In this document: one piece after another, positions 24,538 to 34,631 of the stretch
Layout of the letters: every line of letters starts with the position of its first letter
Position numbering within the stretch: position 1 is the first letter of the stretch
Source of the DNA: Bacteroidota bacterium
Lineage (GTDB): Bacteria > Bacteroidota > Bacteroidia > Bacteroidales > UBA10428
Length of the DNA: 39,188 nt
Direction of reading: 5' to 3'
NCBI GenBank assembly: GCA_003252385.1
Contig: QKEH01000151.1
Coordinates: forward strand, 1 to 39,188
Notes under the pieces: generated by a model
Databases searched by the model: none
Told to the model about the DNA's origin: nothing
Seen by the model: only the letters and a program-made list of their open reading frames with translations
Made by a program: the position numbers and the translations under genes

Positions 24538-26601
24538 ATGAAAAAAATAGCTTACCCATCACTACTAACCCTCCTTCTACTTAACATAGCCGACATTTGC
24601 AACCTGCATGCGGCTACCTTTTATGTGGCTACGAACCATACCGTTGCATCCGATGCAAATACCGGCACATCTACCGAACCACTCAAAACCATTGCTGCTG
24701 GAGTAAACAAACTGTTTGCAGGAGACACCCTGGTGGTTCAAGAAGGAATTTACCGGGAATCCATCACTATTACGCGTTCAGGCACCGAGAACCAACCCAT
24801 TGTAATTATGGCAGAGCCTGTGGGAAGTGTAACCATAAGAGGCTCGCAATTGGTTACAAACTGGACCAAACTAGAGAGCTCAAACATTTATGTTCACGAC
24901 AATTGGCCCTTCTATTTTGGCAGGTGGAATGCAACACTCAAAAATGGCGATTTACAGGCTCAGTTCACGAATGAAATGAGCAACGATACCTCAACCTCTT
25001 TTGCGCTAAACCAGATTTTTGTCGATACCAATCTGATTATGGAAGTGGCACGGTTGGAGAACATGGTTGAAGGAAGTTTTTATATTGATCCATCGGCTCA
25101 ACGAATTTATTTGTGGCTTTCCGATCAGGCTGACCCAAACTCAAAGAAAATTGAGGTTACCAACCAACCGGTATTGCTCAAATGTATTTCTAAAAAGTTT
25201 ATTCAGGTCAAAGGATTTAATTTTGAGTATTGTGCCAACCCCATTCAAAATGCAGCAGTCAATTTCCAATCGTGTACCAAATGCCTGGCCGAAGATTGCC
25301 GTGTAACCAACACAGCCATGGTGGGACTGGGCATGCAGGGCGATAGTTGTATAGTCCGTAGGTGCATCATGAACTCTAATGGACAACAAGGGTTTACGAG
25401 CCACAAATCGTCAAAATTACGGGTTGAAGATTCCGAAACCTCTTTTAACAACCTGATTGCCTGGAAAAAGGTCCGAGTACAATTTCAAGCCGGAGGCTTT
25501 AAAATTTCGGCCAATTACAAAGCAACCTTCCTGCGCCATCAGGCTCATGGCAATAACGGGCCCGGCATGTGGTTCGACATCAGCAATACGGAATCGGAAT
25601 GTTCCAATTGTTTTTGCTCCGGAAACAAAAAACTAGGAGGCATCATGAACGAAATTTCGATGAGTATTTACATCCACGACTGTGTGTTGGCAAACAACGA
25701 AGGTTCGGGAATCTTGATCGCCGAAAGCCCCGATGCTGTTTTGGAGAGAAATATCTGCTACAACAACCCCTATGGTATTGTTTTTCGAGATGCGGCGCGG
25801 TCGGCCAAAGAAGTAACCGTATCGGACGAGTATGTGGTTTTGGGCAGTTACATCCCCTACTACAATAAAAATGAAAAAGCCGTCAAAAACATTCTGTATC
25901 AGAATAAACTGGCTCAAATAAAATTGGACCTTAACGAAAACCGTCAAATACCACGGGCAATTATGCCCAATCCGAGAGTTTACACTGAATACGATGCGCT
26001 CAACCATGTGTTGCAACCGAACGACCTATCGCTGGAAGATTTGAACTTTAGTATGGATAGCAACTATTTTACCAATTCAAACTCATCGTATCTGTATCGC
26101 TGGGGCAACAGCTATGATGCCCATACTACAAAATACAATACCTTACCTGAAGTTCAGGATGTAGCCGGCTTCGAAATGAACGGGGTGGTTGCCGATCCTC
26201 TTTTCACGAATCCCGATTTGTTGGACTTTACCCTTCCTCCCGATGGCATTCACAGCATATCGAGGGCCTATCCCGTGGGCAAGGTTCCGGGGGTTTTGCT
26301 AAGCCAACAAACCACTCAGCTACCCGACGACGATGAGGATGATGAAGTGGTTACCGAACTTGATCAGGTTAAAAATCCGGATCTGGTTTATCCCACCTAT
26401 TCCAACGATAAGGTGCGCCTCCAGTTAGCACAACCTGGAACTGGCAAAGTAACGGTGTATTCACTCAATGGGATCATTATCGGTTCGTTTCCGGTTTTGG
26501 ATAACTGCGAAATAAGTACGGCCAACTGGCCCAGTGGCCTGTACATCCTACGAATTGATGCACTGAACAGCACGCAAAGCATGAAATTGATAAAAAACTA
26601 G
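24538..26601 (+). CDS. Secreted parallel beta-helix protein with T9SS C-terminal sorting domain
   Basis: 687 residues. Signal peptide at 1-24 (MKKIAYPSLLTLLLLNIADI). Residues about 27-90 start a right-handed beta-helix (FYVATNHTVASDANTGTSTEPLKTI, then AGDTLVVQEGIYRESITITRSG) of the pectate-lyase-like/DUF1565 type. Repeated turns continue to about residue 430. An Asp/Glu linker (DDDEDDEVV, around 597) leads to the C-terminal 70-residue beta domain (GKVTVYSLNGIIIGSF, SGLYILRI) that matches type A T9SS sorting signals, so the protein should be exported by the type IX system and surface-attached or released. Substrate is probably a polysaccharide, but no catalytic motif is clear. Confidence 0.85.
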   Translation: MKKIAYPSLLTLLLLNIADICNLHAATFYVATNHTVASDANTGTSTEPLKTIAAGVNKLFAGDTLVVQEGIYRESITITRSGTENQPIVIMAEPVGSVTIRGSQLVTNWTKLESSNIYVHDNWPFYFGRWNATLKNGDLQAQFTNEMSNDTSTSFALNQIFVDTNLIMEVARLENMVEGSFYIDPSAQRIYLWLSDQADPNSKKIEVTNQPVLLKCISKKFIQVKGFNFEYCANPIQNAAVNFQSCTKCLAEDCRVTNTAMVGLGMQGDSCIVRRCIMNSNGQQGFTSHKSSKLRVEDSETSFNNLIAWKKVRVQFQAGGFKISANYKATFLRHQAHGNNGPGMWFDISNTESECSNCFCSGNKKLGGIMNEISMSIYIHDCVLANNEGSGILIAESPDAVLERNICYNNPYGIVFRDAARSAKEVTVSDEYVVLGSYIPYYNKNEKAVKNILYQNKLAQIKLDLNENRQIPRAIMPNPRVYTEYDALNHVLQPNDLSLEDLNFSMDSNYFTNSNSSYLYRWGNSYDAHTTKYNTLPEVQDVAGFEMNGVVADPLFTNPDLLDFTLPPDGIHSISRAYPVGKVPGVLLSQQTTQLPDDDEDDEVVTELDQVKNPDLVYPTYSNDKVRLQLAQPGTGKVTVYSLNGIIIGSFPVLDNCEISTANWPSGLYILRIDALNSTQSMKLIKN

Positions 26602-27087
26602 TTGCAACTGAGCCGGCCAACCGTCAAAATACCAGGCCTCCACCCTGCTTACCGAGCAGACTCGGCAACTGCACGTGCAAGATTCTATCGGCCTGGCACT
26701 GAACAACGGAATACCCCGAATCGGTCAGGGATGTTGTCGGTTATGCGGCACCTATACTTCCCGAGGTATTCATGAGTGTATTGAAATAGTTGGCCTTGGT
26801 TTTCGAACGATGGCTGATTCAAAAAAATGAAAATCATTTTTCCCGATGAACGAAATCGAGCGCAAGAACATGTTCCTAAAATGGAGCAGGAGGTGTATGA
26901 CGCATGGATCCAATATCATGCAACCGTGGACGGGATAGCCAAAGATTTTTTACAGGACACGAATGCGGCTTTCACTGCCGGGTTGGCAGCCGACAGACTT
27001 TAACCCAATTGCTATTACCATACAAACAACAGGCACCACTTAGCAAGAGTAATACTTCCCCGGGGAGTGCCTACCTCCATCCCAACG
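26602..27087. pseudogene. 486-nt gap with decayed coding fragments
   Basis: One frame from 26651 reads TEQTRQLHVQDSIGLALNN; shifting by one base near 26715 gives ESVRDVVGYAAPILPEVF and a stop at 26787-26789. A separate 58-codon frame follows at 26827-27003 (ATG to TAA, starts MKIIFPDERNRAQEH). These look like pieces of one or two genes broken by frameshifts. The family is not recognised. They are between the convergent beta-helix and flippase genes. Confidence 0.35.
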
Positions 27088-28584
27088 CTACTCCTCACGC
27101 CTGCCCAGCACCTTAATTACATCCCGGTAACGCAACAATCCGAGCAGCAGGGCCACGCCTGCACTGCACACCATGGCGCTCAGCCATCCCAGCTGCCAGC
27201 GGTCGATTGAGCGTCTTAACAAGCTACCCATCGCCAGGCTAAGTACCACAAACAAAATCAGCCGCAACAGCAACTTAACACGTATGCCAATATGCAAATA
27301 CCTCCGTGCCAGCAGCACATGAACCACTATGGTCACCAGCTGTGTGCAGGCGTTGGCCATGGCAGCACCGAGTGCCTGGTAACGCGGTATCAGCAGCACA
27401 TTCAGCAGCACACTTACCCCAACAGCACCAAGAGCCATATAGTTCAGAGCCCTCATATTGCCATTGGCTGTGAGCAGGGCCCCATAGGTATAGCTGACAC
27501 ACATGCCCATGTAACTCAGGGATAGCACCGCAAAAATATCGCCCGATACGGCGGTATGGCTGGTGTATAGCAGAGCAAACAGCTCGTGCCGGTACAGTAT
27601 ACTGGGGAGTACTACCGCCAGGGAGGGAACAAAAAGCAGCAATACCGCAAGTCGCAATAAATCTCCAACCGGCTCCTTCTGTTGCAGGGCTCTGGAGAAC
27701 AACGGCAGCAGCAATACGGGAAACAGCAACGCGTAGTTCGACATAAAATCGAGCAACCGGAAAGCATGGGCAAAAATACCAGCCTGCTCCTTGCCATCGG
27801 GCAGCAGCCGGTGCAGCAGCAGCGTATCCATGCGGTAATATGCCCCCATCAGCAACACCAGGGTGGCAAACGGCAACAGTCGCCGGATGGTAGGCTGCAA
27901 TTCCCACCAGTTGAATTCCAGACGGAACCTGCCGGCCTTAAGCATCACCAAAAACAGGCCAATACCAATCACCAAACCGTAAGCTATACTTTGGCTCAGT
28001 ACAAACCATTCTATTTTAAAACGCCCCGCAGTGGCCGGGTACACCAGTAAGAATCCCACTATCAAAATCATAACGCCCCGGTCCAACACCGACACCAATC
28101 CTTCGGTCTTGAAAAAATGAAGCCCTCCCAAATTGGCCCTCAGGTACAAAATAAACGAAGCCATAAACTGGTTGAACAGAATAAGCAGCAGCAAGGGCCA
28201 TTCGGTAACTCGCACGCCCAGAAGCCACCCAATACCCAGACACAGCAACATGTAAGGAACCACCAGTATAATGCGCAGTATCATAATATTCGACAGGTAA
28301 TGCCCCACTCGCTCCGGATACCGGGCAATTTCGCGTCGAATAAAGTTTTCGATACCCAAATCAAGTACAATCTGAAAGATCAGGGCAATGTTGAAGAGAA
28401 CAAAAAAGCTCCCGTACACCTCGGTTCCCAGCCGGTTTTGTACTACACGGTCGATTCCAAAAACGTACATCGGCTTAATAAGCACGTTGAGCAGAATAAG
28501 AAAACCGAGGTTCGTAATAAACTTTCTCTTCAAGGCGGGCGTGTTTTCCGTAGCAGCAACGAATATACTATTTCCGGGGCGCAT
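27088..28584 (-). CDS. Polysaccharide flippase (Wzx/MATE-like), putative
   Basis: 498 residues from the ATG at 28582-28584 (MRPGNSIFVAAT); the open frame runs 38 codons further upstream, but that part is polar and reaches toward the divergent RNase HII gene. About 12-14 hydrophobic helices fill the protein, with short Arg/Lys loops. The first block FITNLGFLILLNVLIKPMYV and the conserved NIMILRIILVVPYML are like O-antigen/teichoic-acid flippases of the MOP superfamily. It would move lipid-linked sugars across the inner membrane. Substrate unknown. Divergent from rnhB with an 89-nt spacer. Confidence 0.8.
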   Translation of the reverse strand: MRPGNSIFVAATENTPALKRKFITNLGFLILLNVLIKPMYVFGIDRVVQNRLGTEVYGSFFVLFNIALIFQIVLDLGIENFIRREIARYPERVGHYLSNIMILRIILVVPYMLLCLGIGWLLGVRVTEWPLLLLILFNQFMASFILYLRANLGGLHFFKTEGLVSVLDRGVMILIVGFLLVYPATAGRFKIEWFVLSQSIAYGLVIGIGLFLVMLKAGRFRLEFNWWELQPTIRRLLPFATLVLLMGAYYRMDTLLLHRLLPDGKEQAGIFAHAFRLLDFMSNYALLFPVLLLPLFSRALQQKEPVGDLLRLAVLLLFVPSLAVVLPSILYRHELFALLYTSHTAVSGDIFAVLSLSYMGMCVSYTYGALLTANGNMRALNYMALGAVGVSVLLNVLLIPRYQALGAAMANACTQLVTIVVHVLLARRYLHIGIRVKLLLRLILFVVLSLAMGSLLRRSIDRWQLGWLSAMVCSAGVALLLGLLRYRDVIKVLGRREE

Positions 28585-28673
28585 CTGGTCCTTATGCCGG
28601 TAAAATTGTGCACCTGCCGGTAATTTTATACTTTCACGCCCGAAATATCCGGTAAACCTAAACGAAACGAATC

Positions 28674-29276
28674 GTGTTAAAACGCTTCCTGGACACACAC
28701 CAAACCGAAGCCGGCTGCGACGAAGCCGGCCGCGGATGTCTGGCCGGGCCGGTAACGGCTGCAGCGGTAATTCTTCCCCCCGACTATCACCACCCGCTGC
28801 TGAACGATTCCAAACAAATGACCCAACGTAACCGCGAAACCCTGCGCACCGAAATCGAGAAGGAAGCTATCAGCTTTTCAGTGGCATTTATGGACAACCT
28901 TCAGGTCGACGAACTCAACGTTCTTAAGGCTTCCCTGCTGGGCATGCATCGGGCTCTCGGCGGATTGCAGTTTCGCCCCGATCGCATACTGGTCGATGGC
29001 AACCGGTTCTACCCCTATCAGAATATTCCGCACAGCTGTATGGTGAAAGGCGATGCTACCTATCTGGCTATAGCAGCCGCCTCGGTGTTAGCCAAAACCT
29101 ACCGCGACGAGCATATGCTTGCCCTGCACCGTGAATACAACGGCTACGGATGGGATCGGAACAAAGGCTATCCCACCCGGCAACACCGAATGGCCATTGC
29201 CACCCTGGGAATTACCAAATACCACCGGCGCACGTTTAACCTAACCAATACCCAGCTTGAACTTCCATTCAGATAG
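28674..29276 (+). CDS. rnhB: Ribonuclease HII
   Basis: 200 residues, starting with GTG at 28674. It cleaves RNA in RNA-DNA hybrids and single ribonucleotides in DNA. Active-site residues are Asp16 and Glu17 in GCDEAGRGCLAGPV, Asp108 (RILVDGNRF) and Asp127 (KGDATYLAIAAASVLAK). The length is normal. The end overlaps the start of the S46 peptidase frame by 20 nt, so the two may be coupled. Confidence 0.95.
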   Translation: MLKRFLDTHQTEAGCDEAGRGCLAGPVTAAAVILPPDYHHPLLNDSKQMTQRNRETLRTEIEKEAISFSVAFMDNLQVDELNVLKASLLGMHRALGGLQFRPDRILVDGNRFYPYQNIPHSCMVKGDATYLAIAAASVLAKTYRDEHMLALHREYNGYGWDRNKGYPTRQHRMAIATLGITKYHRRTFNLTNTQLELPFR

Positions 29277-31452
29277 AAAACACCGGCCGGCAGTCAACTG
29301 GTGGAGACCAGGTGTATGGTGCGCCTTTCTGGCTATGTCCAACCTTGCACTGCTTGCCGACGAAGGCATGTGGCTCCTTCCCCGCATCGAAGAACAACCC
29401 TTCCCCCGTATGCAGGCCATGGGGCTTAGGCTGCAACCCGTCGACCTGTTCTCGAACGAGCCATCCGGCCTCAGCCAAAGCGTGGTGCTTTTCGATGGCG
29501 GATGCACGGGCGAAATAATCTCGCCTCAAGGCTTACTCCTTACCAACCTGCACTGTGGTTTCTAGCGGGTTCAATACCACAGCACCCTTGAGAACAACTA
29601 TATAGAAGAAGGCTTTTGGGCACAAAGCCCAAAGGACGAACTGCCCAATCCGGGACTTGAGGTTCAACGCATTCAACGCATCGAAGAGGTAACGGCTCAG
29701 GTTCTTGGCCAGGTAAGCGACACCCTGCAACCCACCGAGCGCATGCGCCTTATTGAGGCACACTGCACTAAAGTGGAACAGGAAGCTTCGGAGAACGGTC
29801 GTTACAACGCTGTGGTAGCCCCCGAATTCCATGGCATTGCCTACTTTCTGTATGTGTATGAGGTATACCGCGATATTCGACTGGTGGGTGCCCCACCGGC
29901 TTCCATCGGCAGCTTTGGCTTCGATACCGACAACTGGGAATGGCCGCGCCACACCGGCGACTTCTGCCTTTTCCGCATCTACACTGCCCCCGATGGCTCG
30001 CCAGCCCCATACGCTCCGGAAAATATTCCGCTGCAAACCGATTACTACCTCACCATATCCTTACAGGGCGTGGCACCCGACACCTTTACCTTCACGCTGG
30101 GATATCCCGGAAGCACTTCGCGCTATGGCACTTCCTTCGAACTGCAGGAAACTGCCCAAATAACCAATGCCCAGCGCATAAAAATACGGTCGCTCCGCCT
30201 CGATATGCTGGGAAAAGCCATGGCGGCCGACCAGCAAACCGCTGTGCAATATGCCTCCAAATACGCACGTTCCAGTAACTACCTGAAATATGCCATCGGC
30301 CAAAACCTCGATATCCGGCGCCGCCATTTACCCGAAATGCGTCAGGAAACCGAAGCCCGGTTTCAGGCATGGGCACAGGCCGACAGTGGCCGGTTTCAAA
30401 AATACGGGCATGTATTGGACTCTATGGAATCCCTCTACCGGCAGAAGCACGATGCAGAGGTGAGTTTTAGCACCCTCTCCGAGGCCATTTTCAATGCCTG
30501 CGAGTTGATCAATTTCATCTCCGAATTCAGTTACCTGGATATGCTGCTGCGATCCAAAACCGATCGCAGGGCTGCAATTGCTGCAAAAACGGAAGAACTG
30601 AAACAGGAAACCCGACAATTCTTTAAAAACTACCAGCTTGATCTCGACCGGCAGGTAAGCACAGCCATGTTAACCTACTACCTCCAAAACAGTGCGACGG
30701 AACGTTATCCCGATATGCTGAGAACCGAGATGGTACTGTCGCCGGGGCACCAGCCCTCCAAAATGATCCGTAAATTGTACCAAAACTCCTTCTTTACCCG
30801 CGAAAAGCAAGTGATGCATTTTCTGGATCACCCCACATCGCGACAGCTGAAGCGCGATTTCGGCTTCCGTCTGGCCAACAGCTTTTACCAAAGCTATATC
30901 TCGGAGTATGCCCTTCTTAAAGCCTATCAGGAAAAACTGACCTGGTTCGAGTACCGCTACACCCAGGGACGCATGCAGATGCAGCCCGAAGCCTTCCCCT
31001 ACCCCGATGCTGACCTGAACCTTCGGCTGAGCTACGGCAGCCTGCAGGCCTACCAATCTGCCGATTCCGCGCACTGCCAGGCACAAACCTATCTGTCGGG
31101 AGTGATGCAAAAGGAAGACACTGCCAACTCCCATTTTCGGGTACCCCAAAAATTAAAAACGCTGTACTTCGAAAAAGATTTTAGCCCCTACAGCCAAGGC
31201 GATGACCTTCCGGTTTGTTTCATTACCACCAACGATATTACCGGCGGAAACTCAGGCAGCCCCGTTTTCAACAGCCAGGGATATCTGGTAGGACTGGCAT
31301 TCGACGGAAACTGGGAAGCCCTTGCCGGCGATTTTGAATACGAAAGCCAATTGCAACGCTGCATTTGCGCCGACATACGTTACATCCTGTTTATTATTGA
31401 TAAATTTGCAGGCGCAAACCATTTAATAAACGAACTCAAAATACTTCCATAG
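29257..31452 (+). pseudogene. S46 family dipeptidyl-peptidase (DPP7-type) with in-frame amber codon
   Basis: A single frame of 731 codons, the usual S46 length, interrupted by one TAG at 29563-29565 (codon 103). N-terminal signal segment at about 15-35, then DEGMWLLPRIEEQPF. The catalytic His lies four codons before the stop (TNLHCGF, His99), where the family has TNHHCGY. Past the stop the frame continues with the normal TLENNYIEEGFWAQSP, the catalytic Asp region HTGDFCLFRIYTAPDG and the catalytic Ser ITGGNSGSPVFNSQG. GLAFDGNWE with Gly is the DPP7-type specificity residue (Arg in DPP11). Everything else looks intact, so this is a recent nonsense mutation, a sequencing error or, less likely, read-through. 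Translation could restart at 29743 (MRLIEA), but without the His. Confidence 0.8.
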
Positions 31453-31486
31453 GAACTGCACCTGTGGTATTTCAAATTCCGCGAGC

Positions 31487-31951
31487 ATGGCAGAAAAAAT
31501 AATTATTTATACCGATGGAGCCGCCAGCGGCAATCCCGGACCGGGCGGTTACGGAGCCTTGCTGAAATCGGGGCCGCATTACAAGGAACTTTCCGAGGGC
31601 TATCGGAGAACTACCAACAACCGTATGGAATTGCTGGCGGTAATTGTGGCTCTCGAAGCCCTTAAATTTCCGGGCAGTCAGGCCGAAGTGTATACCGACT
31701 CGCGTTACGTATGCGATGCGGTTGAAAAAGGCTGGGTTTTCTCGTGGGAAAAAACGAATTATGCCAAAAAGAAAAATGCCGATCTTTGGAAACGCTTTCT
31801 GGTCGTATTCCGTAAGCATAAGGTAAAGTTTCACTGGGTAAAGGGGCATGCCAACATTCCGGAGAATGAACGCTGCGACCGACTGGCTGTGGCCGCATCA
31901 CAAAAAGCCAAGCTCCTGACCGATATTCAGTACGAACTTGAAAATGAATAA
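31487..31951 (+). CDS. rnhA: Ribonuclease HI
   Basis: 154 residues, normal length. Cleaves the RNA strand of RNA-DNA hybrids. Active-site Asp10 (IYTDGAASGNPGPGGYG), Glu48 (NNRMELLAV), Asp71 (VYTDSRYV) and Asp131 (ERCDRLAV) are present, as is His121 (VKGHANIPENE). It follows the peptidase stop by 34 nt. RNase HI and HII genes thus lie within 2.3 kb of each other. Confidence 0.95.
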   Translation: MAEKIIIYTDGAASGNPGPGGYGALLKSGPHYKELSEGYRRTTNNRMELLAVIVALEALKFPGSQAEVYTDSRYVCDAVEKGWVFSWEKTNYAKKKNADLWKRFLVVFRKHKVKFHWVKGHANIPENERCDRLAVAASQKAKLLTDIQYELENE

Positions 31952-32008
31952 GTAGCACACAATGATTTCGCCGGTTTTTAGTTACTTTTAGTGCAATTAT
32001 GAGTTTTC

Positions 32009-32548
32009 ATGGGCAGCGAAAACAAACAGGATATCATTTTAAAGTATAAAGGTCCTCTGGATTACGACAAAATCGGGGATCTGATATCTACGTTAAAACG
32101 CACCATGAAGAAAAGGGGCATGGCCATCAGCCTCTATAAAAAACTGCTTACCCTCATGATTGAATCGCTGGAAAACATTGTGCGCTATTCAGCATCCTAC
32201 TTACCCCACCGCGATACTTACAAAAAATACCAGCCGGAAATCTGCATCTGCCTCGAAAACGACTCCTATATTTTTCGCGTGGTAAACCTGATGGAGAACG
32301 CAGATATCGTGCCCCTGCAGCAAAAGATGGACGAACTGAATAACCTGGATCAGGATCAGCTAAAAGCCTTATACAAGAACACCATTACCAACGGAAAATT
32401 TTCCGACAAGGGGGGCGCCGGATTGGGCATTATCGAAATGGCCAAAATTTCGGACGAAAAACTCCACTACACCTTTTCAGCCTTCAATGCGGAGCAGTCC
32501 GAATTTCAACTGCTCCTGCGAATTTACCCCAATAAGGTGGAAGAGTAG
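32009..32548 (+). CDS. SiaB-like kinase (GHKL ATPase fold)
   Basis: 179 residues. The N-box ESLENIVRYS (52-61) and the G1-like DKGGAGLGIIEMAKIS (133-148) give the GHKL ATP-binding fold as in SiaB/anti-sigma-type kinases. The family acts on STAS-domain partners in a phosphorylation switch. No STAS partner or PP2C phosphatase lies next to it here. The position 57 nt after rnhA, with modD convergent, gives no functional clue. Confidence 0.75.
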   Translation: MGSENKQDIILKYKGPLDYDKIGDLISTLKRTMKKRGMAISLYKKLLTLMIESLENIVRYSASYLPHRDTYKKYQPEICICLENDSYIFRVVNLMENADIVPLQQKMDELNNLDQDQLKALYKNTITNGKFSDKGGAGLGIIEMAKISDEKLHYTFSAFNAEQSEFQLLLRIYPNKVEE

Positions 32549-32552
32549 GTAA

Positions 32553-33385
32553 CTACGCATCGAAAACCGGTTCAATATTTACCTGAAAATCGCAGGGATT
32601 TCCATAGTAGGGGCTCGAACTCACAATGGAATTCACCCCGGTAGAAGCATACTCGCGAATATTATCCATATCAATGTTGCCGGTAACTGAAATGTGTAAG
32701 TCCATATTGAGTTTCCGCAAGGCCGGAACCAGCTTTTTCACTTCAGCAGCCTCCATCTTATCCAATTGAATACGAGATATTTTTTCACCAGCCACCGCAC
32801 GAGCCTGTTCGGACGAAATAGCTTCCACCGTTATGCTTTTCCCGGCCGCCCGGTGTTGAATAGCATCCAGTTTACTCTTCAAATTATCAATACCCCCAAG
32901 AATTTTAATGTGGTTATTGGTAATCAGTATGGTATCGGAAAGCCCCAGCCGGTTCATGCTTTAATGGCCAGTTTCTTTCCAAAGGGTTGGGTTTTTCGGG
33001 TCGACACCACATTGACCGAGGGATCCACTTCTTTGGCTGCCTGCGCCAGCCGGTACATCCGGGTAGCTATTCCGGAAGTGTATTCCATTAAATTGGTGGT
33101 AGTACGCCAGATGGCATGCACGTTGTTAGCCAGTCCTTCACCTTCGAGAAATTTAATGCCTGCGCCAATGTGCTCACCGGAAATGGAAACCAGCGTGGGG
33201 TAGATTTTAAACTTATCAAAGATCTTCAGCACCTCTTCTGTTCCGCACAATACTGTTTCGGCACGTGTGAAATAGGAGATACGGGCTACCTTGGTGCCCA
33301 TTTTAATGGAAATGGAGGTGAGATCGTAGTAGGGAAGGTCTTCGTTGATAAGCTGATCAATTTCGGCATCGGTGAAGTAAATCAT
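32553..33385 (-). pseudogene. modD: modD (nicotinate-nucleotide pyrophosphorylase-like), broken by a deletion and frameshift
   Basis: Two overlapping frames together make one ModD. The upstream frame (33385-32954) reads MIYFTDAEIDQLINEDLPYYDLT through TRKTQPFGKKLAIKA and stops. The downstream frame (32957-32553) starts MNRLGLSDTILITNNHIKILGG and ends normally. In intact family members KA is followed by about nine residues (pattern x-x-A-G-G-x-x-P-H) before RLGLS; here only five bases separate GCA from CGG, so some 22 bp are missing. The lost piece includes the Gly-Gly and His of the phosphoribosyl site. The ATGA overlap would permit coupled translation, but the active site is incomplete. ModD occurs with Mo transport genes elsewhere. 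Convergent with the kinase gene. Confidence 0.75.
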
Positions 33386-33479
33386 GGTATCGTTTTTAAG
33401 TGGCTACTTGAGGGTGGGTAAATTACTTTACTTAAGAAATGTACAAAAGATTTTGCAGAGTGCCCAGAAAGCTACCCAG

Positions 33480-33517
33480 AAAAAAAGGCCGTTCGGATGT
33501 AATCCCAACGGCCTTTT
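33480..33517 (-). terminator. Bidirectional terminator after galM
   Basis: AAAAGGCCGTT (33483-33493) and AACGGCCTTTT (33507-33517) form an 11-bp stem with a 13-nt loop. Read on the minus strand it ends in seven Ts (33486-33480), 25 nt after the galM stop, so it ends the gal operon. Confidence 0.85.
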
Positions 33518-33541
33518 GGTACAATGACAGGCGTTCCTTCG

Positions 33542-34570
33542 CTATGAAAGGAATTTATAAATACAAATGTGCTTATAGGTTTCACCGGCCTTCAAGGTGG
33601 CATTGGGGAAGTTTGCCTTGTTAGGCGAATCGGGGAATATCTGGGTTTCCATTGCCACACCTTCGTATTTCTCCACCGTTTTACCCTTTTTACCGGCAGC
33701 GGTACTGTCGAAATGATTACCGGTGTAAATCTGAATTCCAGGCTGATCGGTATACACCTCCAATTTACGTCCCGAAACCGGATCGGCCAGCGTAGCCGCC
33801 AGCACCACTCCTTTTCCGCCACCATCAATCACAAAGTTATGATCTACTCCGTCCACAATTTTCACCTGGGCATCGCTGCTGTTCACTGCGGCACCCAATG
33901 TTTTGGCCGTACGAAAATCCATAGCCGTTCCGGAAACACTGGCAATTTCGCCGGTTACCGTACCGATTTCGGCCGATAGCGGAGTAAATTTCTCTGCCTT
34001 AATCTGCAACGTGTGATCCAGCACTTTTCCCTTACCGGCACCGTTCAGGTTGAAGTAAGCATGGCTGGTCATATTGATGACGGTAGTTTTTGACGTAGTT
34101 ACCTGGTATTCTATTTTAAACTCATTTTGGTTATTCAGCGAATAAACCACGGTCATCTGGAGAGCGCCCGGGTAATTTTCCTCGCCATCGGCACTGGTGG
34201 CGGTAAGCCGATAGGCACTGGTGCATCCGGCTAGCGCAACGGGAGCTACCTCCCAAACTTTACGGTCGAATCCCGAATTACCGCCGTGCAGGTGGTTGGG
34301 CCCGTTATTTACTGCCAGCTGGTACTTTTTTCCTTCCAGTTCAAATTGTCCCTTAACAATCCGGTTGGCGTAGCGTCCGCAGAGCGCACCGAAATAGGTG
34401 TCGCCTTTTATGGCCTCGTCGGCATTGGGATGCCCTACCACCACATCAACCACCTCGCCTTTACGGTCGGGAGCCATAATGGAAAGTATACGGCCACCAT
34501 GCGCCATAAAGGTTACTTCCAAACCGTTATCGTTACTGAGAGTATAGGTCTCTTTTCCTGTATTTGCCAT
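33542..34570 (-). CDS. galM: Aldose 1-epimerase (mutarotase)
   Basis: 342 residues from the ATG at 34568-34570 (MANTGKETYTLSND). The frame is open 29 codons upstream, but that stretch lies in an intergenic hairpin. It interconverts alpha and beta anomers of galactose so that galactokinase can use the alpha form. Motifs are GRYANRI and NHLHGGNSGFDRKVW (substrate His), MTSHAYFNLNG (catalytic His), DGVDHNFVI and METQIFPDSPN (catalytic Glu). Last gene of the galT-galK-permease-galM operon, followed by a strong terminator. Confidence 0.93.
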   Translation of the reverse strand: MANTGKETYTLSNDNGLEVTFMAHGGRILSIMAPDRKGEVVDVVVGHPNADEAIKGDTYFGALCGRYANRIVKGQFELEGKKYQLAVNNGPNHLHGGNSGFDRKVWEVAPVALAGCTSAYRLTATSADGEENYPGALQMTVVYSLNNQNEFKIEYQVTTSKTTVINMTSHAYFNLNGAGKGKVLDHTLQIKAEKFTPLSAEIGTVTGEIASVSGTAMDFRTAKTLGAAVNSSDAQVKIVDGVDHNFVIDGGGKGVVLAATLADPVSGRKLEVYTDQPGIQIYTGNHFDSTAAGKKGKTVEKYEGVAMETQIFPDSPNKANFPNATLKAGETYKHICIYKFLS

Positions 34571-34631
34571 GCTTTTTTTGATTTTGTTAGAATAATTTGT
34601 GCGTTTAACCTCCCAGTGTTGGGAGTTGGCT

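Noticed and set aside
27275-27907. 210-codon minus-strand frame inside the flippase gene
   Set aside because: Shadow in another frame of the flippase; no membrane pattern or family match.
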